Part shown: positions 6,455 through 11,351 of the stretch, in pieces | Layout of the letters: every line of letters begins with the position of its first letter | How positions within the stretch are numbered: the first letter of the stretch is position 1 | NCBI GenBank assembly: GCA_937138955.1 | Contig: CAKZPJ010000802.1 | Location: forward strand, 1 to 11,351 | Length of the DNA: 11,351 nt | DNA from: an uncultured Flammeovirgaceae bacterium | GTDB taxonomy: Bacteria > Bacteroidota > Bacteroidia > Cytophagales > Cyclobacteriaceae | Direction: 5' to 3' | Made by a program: the position numbers and the translations under genes | The notes under the pieces: model-generated | What the model was told of the DNA's origin: nothing | What the model saw: the letters and a program-made list of their open reading frames with translations, nothing else | Databases searched by the model: none

Positions 6455-8067
6455 TCGTTGGCAATTAGTTTTCCTACCCGGTAGCAGATAGGAAAGTTAA
6501 GACGAAAATTACTTCCCTCTTTCGGGCGACTGGTTAATGTGATTGTACCTTTGTGAGCATCCATAATATACTTGACTAGGCTAAGGCCTAAGCCCGTTCC
6601 CGAACGGGGCGAGCCATTAGCCGATGATTCTACCTGTTTGGTGGGAATAGAAGATGAAACGCGAAAGAATTTCTCAAAAATGACTTCCTGGTTCGCCTCC
6701 GAAATACCCATACCTTTGTCCTGAATTTCAACGAAATAGTAACCCTCATTAATACCAGTCAACACCGAAATCTCTTTGTGTTCATTACTGTATTTGATAG
6801 CATTGTCCAATAAATTAATAATTGCCTCAGTAATGCTTTCTTGATCCCCATTAATCGTTAATTCTGTTTCCGAAGGATGAAAGTGATAATAAAACCCTTC
6901 ATTTTTCAGATGAAAGTTGTAGGATTCCAGCACGCTGGCCACTATTTCATTGAGGTTGATAGGCTCAAAAGTAAATCGATGTTTCCCCGCTTCCATTTTA
7001 GAGAAGTTGAGTATTTTGTTCACCATACTAGTGAGACGTTGCGATTCCTGGTTTACGATCCGGTAGTATTCTTGCTTTTTTTCTTCACTTTTTACCCGAT
7101 TCATCATTAGTGTTTCCGAAAACATACTAATCAATGCCAGCGGAGTGCGAATCTCGTGGGAGACATTGGAGACAAAGTCGGATTTGATTCGGGCTAACTC
7201 AATTTCCTTTTTGATAGTGCGGAATACGAACCACGCTCCAAGTAGTAGCACGGCATTTAGACCAATAATCAAAAACAGGTTAGTGCGAAAACGTTGTTCG
7301 GCCAAAGTAGGTTTTTCCCGATCTTCTAGTCGGATGGTTAAATAATAATCAGGAAATAGCCACAGCGGTTTGCGGGGTGCCTGACTGATACCGTGCTTTA
7401 CGTGGTTTGCCGTTGTGTACAAAGGTATCTCGGCTAGTTTCTGATGCACCGAGATGACAAATTCTTCCTGAGCTATAGCGTGAATGCGAGGTCCCAGAAA
7501 ATCGTTGACAAATACGGTAGGATCTAAAATAAAACCGTAGAGCGTAGTAGTGTGATCCGTAGTAGCAGGAAGAAAAACTAAAAGCTCAAGCGAAGAGGTA
7601 TCTGAAAAGAAAGGCTGAATTTTGAGATACCCATTTTCTCGGTAACTAAACAAACGTTTAACTACTTGCTGCTGGCTTGAAATGAGTTTGGGAATGATTT
7701 CTTGATTTGCTGAGAAAAAGACTTCACCCTCGTTGGAATACAGCTTGATATCGGCTGATGCTAAAGAATCCATGATAAAAGCTTCCTTAATAGCGTAGTT
7801 CTCACTGAAGAACTGATTGTTAGCTTCCCCACTTTGCCATAGACTGTCTTGCTGTAACTTGCTCCAGTCTTGAGTCCACGACCGAGCAATATCTTCCGAA
7901 TACTGGTTCACCGAAAACAAAATAGCTTCCAGCTGATTGTTATAAATCTCCTCAACAAGCAATTCATTCTCTCGAACCGCCTGTAGTTCCCGCACCGAGT
8001 AAAAGATGGCCGGAAGCAAAAAAACGATTAGAAGCACCAGACCTACTTTAGTAAGTGAACGGGGCAT
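6451..8067 (-). CDS. Membrane sensor histidine kinase (HisKA-HATPase_c, no HAMP)
   Basis: A 538-residue inner-membrane kinase partnering the response regulator that follows with a 4-base overlap. A first membrane helix (about 8-24) and a second (about 263-283) enclose a periplasmic sensor region of about 235 residues with no recognisable domain signature; its size could fit a double-PAS/Cache-like fold (inference). The second helix runs almost directly into the dimerisation helix, leaving no room for a HAMP domain. The phospho-acceptor H304 lies in F-V-S-N-V-S-H-E-I-R-T-P-L. The ATPase domain has the N box I-N-L-L-D-N-A-I-K-Y-S (N422), the G1 box D-K-G-M-G-I (450-455), the F box F-E-K-F-F-R-V (464-470) and the G2 box G-T-G-L-G-L (490-495). 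All catalytic motifs are intact. The signal sensed is unknown. An inverted repeat in the leader (8120-8139) could be an operator. Confidence 0.94.
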   Translation of the reverse strand: MPRSLTKVGLVLLIVFLLPAIFYSVRELQAVRENELLVEEIYNNQLEAILFSVNQYSEDIARSWTQDWSKLQQDSLWQSGEANNQFFSENYAIKEAFIMDSLASADIKLYSNEGEVFFSANQEIIPKLISSQQQVVKRLFSYRENGYLKIQPFFSDTSSLELLVFLPATTDHTTTLYGFILDPTVFVNDFLGPRIHAIAQEEFVISVHQKLAEIPLYTTANHVKHGISQAPRKPLWLFPDYYLTIRLEDREKPTLAEQRFRTNLFLIIGLNAVLLLGAWFVFRTIKKEIELARIKSDFVSNVSHEIRTPLALISMFSETLMMNRVKSEEKKQEYYRIVNQESQRLTSMVNKILNFSKMEAGKHRFTFEPINLNEIVASVLESYNFHLKNEGFYYHFHPSETELTINGDQESITEAIINLLDNAIKYSNEHKEISVLTGINEGYYFVEIQDKGMGISEANQEVIFEKFFRVSSSIPTKQVESSANGSPRSGTGLGLSLVKYIMDAHKGTITLTSRPKEGSNFRLNFPICYRVGKLIANE

Positions 8068-8103
8068 ATTTAGGGTTGTTTCTCAGGAAAGTTACGAAAA
8101 ATG

Positions 8104-8139
8104 CTAAATTAGGACTTGATAATGTAATAAGTAACATTA
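8104..8139 (-). promoter_or_regulatory. Possible promoter and operator region of the two-component operon
   Basis: On the minus strand TAATTTAG (8104-8111) fits the -7 consensus TAnnTTTG with one mismatch, about 36 bases before the kinase ATG; the -33 position 19 bases upstream reads TTAC, a poor match. TAATGT (8120-8125) and ACATTA (8134-8139) form a perfect 6-base inverted repeat with an 8-base spacer that overlaps the putative -33 region, as an operator would. The rest of the 8068-8275 gap contains nothing else I can identify. Confidence 0.2.
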
Positions 8140-8275
8140 CCATCGTACCCACTAGGCAAGTGGCTATAAGTATCCCAGATTATCCTTTCCTGTTGCTGAG
8201 TTCAAAGCCTCATTTGGACCACAATATAATGGTCTCTATACAATTTTACTCGAGTTTAAAGCAGTATTATAGTCA

Positions 8276-9781
8276 TTAAGGGCTAACCTGTTTTATCCAA
8301 TCCGGTGAAAATGACACGTATTTAATCGTTTTAGCGGTTTGTTCTTGGTCGCGACGATGGTAGCTATAGACTATGTGTACCCGGCCACCTTCTCCCTGAA
8401 TCACAGAAGGATAGTGACTTTGGGTTGCTTGTTCCCCTCTCTGATCCAGCTCCAAGTGCTTCGTCCACTGCCAGCTTTTACCTTCATCATCGCTGAGCGA
8501 AACCGCTAAACTATGGCGACCGTCTTCAGTATCATTATACACGATTAGCCATTCGCCGGAAGCTAATGTTACCATATCAAAGCCCGCACCGGGGTTGGGT
8601 AAATTACTATCCTTGGCTATTGTCCAGGTCTCGCCCCGATCAGTGGAGGTCGTTCGTTGCATTCGTTGAGGTGGCGGGCCGTTATCTCGTAAGTACGCTA
8701 CCAGTGTACCATCCTGTTGTTGAGCAATCGTTGGCTGAATGCCAATGCCACCAACCACAGGATTACTAAACTGCCAGTGATCGCCACCATCGTCAGTATA
8801 AGCAAATAGTGAAGACTCCAACCCATCGGAGTACAATGGTATAATGATTCGGCTATCTAGCATAAAGGGCTTATTCTTAGTCTGCCAGCCTATTCGTCGG
8901 GAGATTGGGTAGCCCAAAGTAGTATCAGTCGGTGGATCATCGCTCAGTAGTCGGCCTCGACGTAGCATATTTTCTCCTTGGGCCAAGCTATCTACGTAGC
9001 GACGGAAGGGTAGCCATAATTTTTGTTGTTGAGCCGCTTCATCTTCGGGGAGTTGGGGTAATAATTCATTCTGCCAATAGCTTTCGTATTCATTCATTTG
9101 CTGCTGTACGCTGGCTACAAAACTATCACCGGGTTGAATGCCCCTTTCGGTTTTATTCCCGGGTTTTACCAGTAAGTTATTTTGCCAGTTCCATTTTGGG
9201 GCATATGAGCTCGAGTAGTCTTCGCTAATACGGTACGTTAGCAACGAAGTTTCCCATTGATTGGCTAGTACGGTGTACCATAGTAGCCAGAGGCGCTGCT
9301 GTGGGTCTAGGAACAATACTGGGTTTACATCGGGAAACCCAGGTTTATCGGCCATCAGAAAAGGGGCAGACCAAGCTGTGTCTCCCGAGGTGAGTCGGCT
9401 GCCCATAATCTGTACATCATCAGCCCAGCGTTCACCTGAACCCTGAAACCAAGCAGTTAGCAGATCGCCATTAGGTAATTCTACCATGGTAGGACTATGC
9501 ACGTGCTTGGTTTGGTAAGGAAAAATTAGGGTTTCTTCTAAGCCTGAGGGCATTATTGGGGACTGAGCTATTAAGTAGGGTGAGAGTAGAAACAGCAGGA
9601 GGGTTATTATGAGTAGTTTAGAACAACGACTGGCTCTGAGTATTTGTGATAATGAAGAGTAAATCTCCCTAGCCCCCTTTAAAAAAAAAGGGGGAAATGC
9701 TAACTTTCTCTTAAGAGAGTGGCAATTATGTGATAGAATTAAGGTGGTTAAATTAGGTTTCTTGTATTTAATTATATCCAT
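8276..9781 (-). CDS. Secreted BNR_2 / sialidase-family six-bladed beta-propeller protein
   Basis: About 501 residues from ATG 9781. A hydrophobic signal segment lies unusually far in (about 56-72, cleavage probably after the L-I-A before Q-S). The mature part follows the BNR_2 (sialidase-like) pattern: H-S-P-T-M-V-E-L-P-N-G-D-L-L-T-A-W-F near the start, three Asp boxes at about 328-336 (Y-T-D-D-G-G-D-H-W), 379-386 (S-T-D-R-G-E-T-W) and 430-437 (S-D-D-E-G-K-S-W), and conserved loops R-D-N-G-P-P-P, L-P-N-P-G-A and H-Y-P-S-V-I-Q. Such proteins are annotated as exo-sialidases but substrates are often unproven, so a glycan-active role is likely and sialic acid release is not certain. A charged, probably helical segment of about 85 residues (210-297) interrupts the propeller. 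It begins 4 bases after the upstream gene's stop. TTG 9796 is an alternative start. No ATG, GTG or TTG lies in frame between 9781 and the signal peptide, and that stretch contains a palindromic repeat, so the true N-terminus is doubtful. Confidence 0.85.
   Translation of the reverse strand: MDIIKYKKPNLTTLILSHNCHSLKRKLAFPPFFLKGAREIYSSLSQILRASRCSKLLIITLLLFLLSPYLIAQSPIMPSGLEETLIFPYQTKHVHSPTMVELPNGDLLTAWFQGSGERWADDVQIMGSRLTSGDTAWSAPFLMADKPGFPDVNPVLFLDPQQRLWLLWYTVLANQWETSLLTYRISEDYSSSYAPKWNWQNNLLVKPGNKTERGIQPGDSFVASVQQQMNEYESYWQNELLPQLPEDEAAQQQKLWLPFRRYVDSLAQGENMLRRGRLLSDDPPTDTTLGYPISRRIGWQTKNKPFMLDSRIIIPLYSDGLESSLFAYTDDGGDHWQFSNPVVGGIGIQPTIAQQQDGTLVAYLRDNGPPPQRMQRTTSTDRGETWTIAKDSNLPNPGAGFDMVTLASGEWLIVYNDTEDGRHSLAVSLSDDEGKSWQWTKHLELDQRGEQATQSHYPSVIQGEGGRVHIVYSYHRRDQEQTAKTIKYVSFSPDWIKQVSP
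9661..9697. repeat. Palindromic hairpin repeat (CCCCCTTT/AAAGGGGG) with A9 run, inside the sialidase-like gene's 5' end
   Basis: CCCCCTTT (9673-9680) and AAAGGGGG (9687-9694) form a perfect 8-bp stem with a loop of six As, flanked on the left by AAATCTCCCTAG. The A run spans 9681-9689 and is a T9 tract on the coding strand. I recall elements of this form (CTCCCTAGCCCCCTTT followed by A-rich sequence and GGGGG) as frequent intergenic repeats in Cytophagales and relatives; only one copy is present here, so repetition is not shown by this window. It is read in frame as F-P-P-F-F-L-K-G-A-R between the upstream ATG and the signal peptide. Confidence 0.6.
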
Positions 9782-9785
9782 ATTG

Positions 9786-11351
9786 TTAGCTATCAATTAC
9801 ATTAAGGTACCGGGCCATCCAGTAGGGAAGGAGGTACTCGGCTCCAGTGAGTTCCTTTAATCCACCTTGCCCTCCGTCAAGCTGAAAAGGATTAGCGTTG
9901 TAGCGAATAATTTGCCGTTCGGCAGCGGGTAAAAGCTCAGCAGTTTCTTGCTTACGGAAGTTAGGCTCTAACATTGTTAAATCCTGACGGTGGGAGTTTT
10001 TAGTATTATAGCGAATGAGATCCAGTGGATAATCTCGCAGGAACCAGAGGGTGGCTGCTTGATCAAACGAACCTTCGGTGGCGTAAGTGATTAGATTCCA
10101 AACTGGATTTTTTTCGGGCTGTTCAATCTTCCAATGGTTACGGATTGCTTGTTCGTACTTCTGTTTTAGTTCATCATTAAACGCATGGCGATGAATTACC
10201 CAGTAGGTAAGAAACGCCATTTCATCATCGGAGTGGTTCCAGCCACCTCCGCCCATGTCGTGACCTTCGTGCACGTAGCCCGGAGTAGGAGCGATGGTGT
10301 TCATGTCGATCATGATATTATTTAGGTAGCCGTGTTCTTCCATCATTCGGTACGCTTCTTCTTTAAATCGCTCTTTGCCGGTGAGGTCGTAAGCTAATTG
10401 TAATCCGGCAATTAGGGTTAAACTTCCCAGACGGCGATCGCGAATGGTGGGCGGGTACCAGTTAATGTACTCGGGATTCCAGCGACCCCACAGGGTAGGC
10501 TCACCGTCTACATCTACAAAGTAGTAATCATTATCAATAAGGTGGGTGACAATGGCGTCAATGAAATCAGCTACCCGTTGTTCATCTTCCGCACTTTCGG
10601 TGAGAAATTCATCCATCAGTGAAGCAATATAGATGTAGGCCACAAACTCATCGCTGCTGGTGTGTCCTTTCCATTCCCAAGCTGAATCCGGCGAAGGCCG
10701 CCAACGAACTAAATCTGATACTTTATAATCTTTTCGCTCAAAGGTACGGGAAGGAAAGCCTTTTAGGGGGTTGATGGAGAGTAGTCGTTCGTAAGCCTCA
10801 AAGGCTTCCCACGCATTACGCCGGGCTTTGGGTTCCTGGGTTACTGAGTAGCGATACGCCTGACTGCCTAAGTAGAAGGCTGACCAAAGACCATCGTTGT
10901 CAGTATCAATCATTTCAGCAGTAGTAATGTCGCCGGGTTCGGCTAATCGCATCTCAGCGATCAATCCGTAACGAATGTGACGCTGACGAACCTTCTTCTC
11001 AAAGTACTGAGCTTTCTCAGCTAAGGTGGTCGGCTGAAAATCTACTTTATTTAGTCCAGTAGAAGTGAGCAAGTAAACGTCTCCTTCACTATGAATCGCA
11101 ATATCAATTACTTTATTCTGATCTAGCCAGCGCTGAGAGGCAAAATAGCGAAATGAAGTATCCGTTTGTTGCCAAGCACCTTGCGAGGTGGCCGCCCATA
11201 ATCCGTTAGAGCTAGATAGTAAAGTGCTAATTTTCGGTACCGGAACCCGACTGACCAGCGAAGTGGTTTCAGTAGCATTGGTCAAGGAAATACTGTAGTA
11301 GCCATCGTCAGTTCCAATCAGTATTTCATCATCTCGGAAGGTTAGGCAATT
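9786..11351 (-). CDS. Large propeller plus helical-barrel protein of unknown function (5' end outside window)
   Basis: The frame is open to the right window edge, so 521 C-terminal residues are present and the true start lies outside; the in-frame TTG at 11285 is internal. Residues 1 to about 110 contain repeats of the type I-G-T-D-D-G-Y-Y, L-W-A-A-T-S-Q-G-A-W and V-Y-L-L-T-S-T-G-L, like Reg_prop/sensor-type beta-propeller blades. From about 125 the chain is a helix-rich domain with D-T-D-N-D-G-L-W (150-157), R-W-N-P-E-Y (290-295), G-W-N-H-S-D-D-E-M (370-378) and a final Y-L-L-P-Y-W-M-A-R-Y-L (506-516). Its helix pairs with aromatic and acidic loops resemble an (alpha/alpha) toroid as in several glycan lyases and hydrolases; this is an inference and no catalytic motif is proven. 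Related two-part proteins are familiar in Bacteroidota but, to my knowledge, uncharacterised. It is followed 4 bases later by the sialidase-like gene, so a shared extracellular glycan substrate is plausible. Confidence 0.75.
   Translation of the reverse strand, partial: NCLTFRDDEILIGTDDGYYSISLTNATETTSLVSRVPVPKISTLLSSSNGLWAATSQGAWQQTDTSFRYFASQRWLDQNKVIDIAIHSEGDVYLLTSTGLNKVDFQPTTLAEKAQYFEKKVRQRHIRYGLIAEMRLAEPGDITTAEMIDTDNDGLWSAFYLGSQAYRYSVTQEPKARRNAWEAFEAYERLLSINPLKGFPSRTFERKDYKVSDLVRWRPSPDSAWEWKGHTSSDEFVAYIYIASLMDEFLTESAEDEQRVADFIDAIVTHLIDNDYYFVDVDGEPTLWGRWNPEYINWYPPTIRDRRLGSLTLIAGLQLAYDLTGKERFKEEAYRMMEEHGYLNNIMIDMNTIAPTPGYVHEGHDMGGGGWNHSDDEMAFLTYWVIHRHAFNDELKQKYEQAIRNHWKIEQPEKNPVWNLITYATEGSFDQAATLWFLRDYPLDLIRYNTKNSHRQDLTMLEPNFRKQETAELLPAAERQIIRYNANPFQLDGGQGGLKELTGAEYLLPYWMARYLNVIDS

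Noticed and set aside
6877..7345. Plus-strand open frames opposite the histidine kinase.
   Set aside because: The minus-strand frame carries all kinase motifs; the antisense translations are low in recognisable features.
8055..8279. A plus-strand open frame of 74 codons in the gap before the histidine kinase.
   Set aside because: It overlaps the kinase start, has no family resemblance, and matches the leader region of minus-strand genes; chance frame.
8566..9446. Several plus-strand open frames opposite the sialidase-like gene.
   Set aside because: They are antisense to a gene with clear Asp boxes and family motifs, and their translations show no domain pattern.
11283..11285. TTG at 11285 as the start of the propeller/helical-barrel gene.
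   Set aside because: The frame stays open to the window edge and the upstream residues (I-G-T-D-D-G-Y-Y) continue the propeller blade pattern, so the gene is cut by the window.

Overview
The window looks like chromosomal DNA of a Bacteroidota member, probably a marine or biofilm-type Cytophagales (inference). Support: moderately AT-rich DNA with no consistent Shine-Dalgarno sites, a promoter close to the Bacteroidota form (TTTG, 19-base spacer, near-TAnnTTTG), many secreted beta-propeller and jelly-roll proteins, and a short CCCCCTTT/AAAGGGGG hairpin of a type I recall as common between genes in this group. There are nine protein genes and no tRNA, rRNA, CRISPR array, transposase or phage gene.

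Layout. The left edge (2-310, +) holds the C-terminus of a TolB/PD40-type beta-propeller. A minus-strand gene for a small protein with two CxxC pairs (417-1043) is divergent from a plus-strand DHA2-type 14-helix drug exporter (1132-2691). From 2711 to the right edge everything is on the minus strand: a front-end-type membrane fatty acid desaturase (2711-3784); a secreted protein made of two tandem GH2-type sugar-binding jelly rolls (4007-5026); a secreted retropepsin-like aspartic protease (5089-5577); an OmpR/PhoB-type response regulator and its histidine kinase with a 4-base ATGA overlap (5753-8067); and a two-gene unit at the right edge, a BNR_2 sialidase-family protein (8276-9781) just behind a large propeller/helical-barrel protein that runs off the window (9786-11351).

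How they work together. Two functional links are well supported by layout. The kinase and regulator form a two-component system. The propeller/helical-barrel protein and the sialidase-like protein, 4 bases apart, are probably co-transcribed and may act on the same extracellular glycan. The other genes look like individually transcribed household or accessory genes; I see no evidence of a single multi-gene system spanning the window.

The most unusual points are at small scale. The only upstream ATG of the sialidase-like gene is separated from its signal peptide by an in-frame palindromic repeat containing a T9 run. A 7-base periodic repeat with inverted halves lies behind the response regulator. 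The 339-residue jelly-roll protein is an internal duplication with an exact 150-residue offset over most of its length and no catalytic domain.
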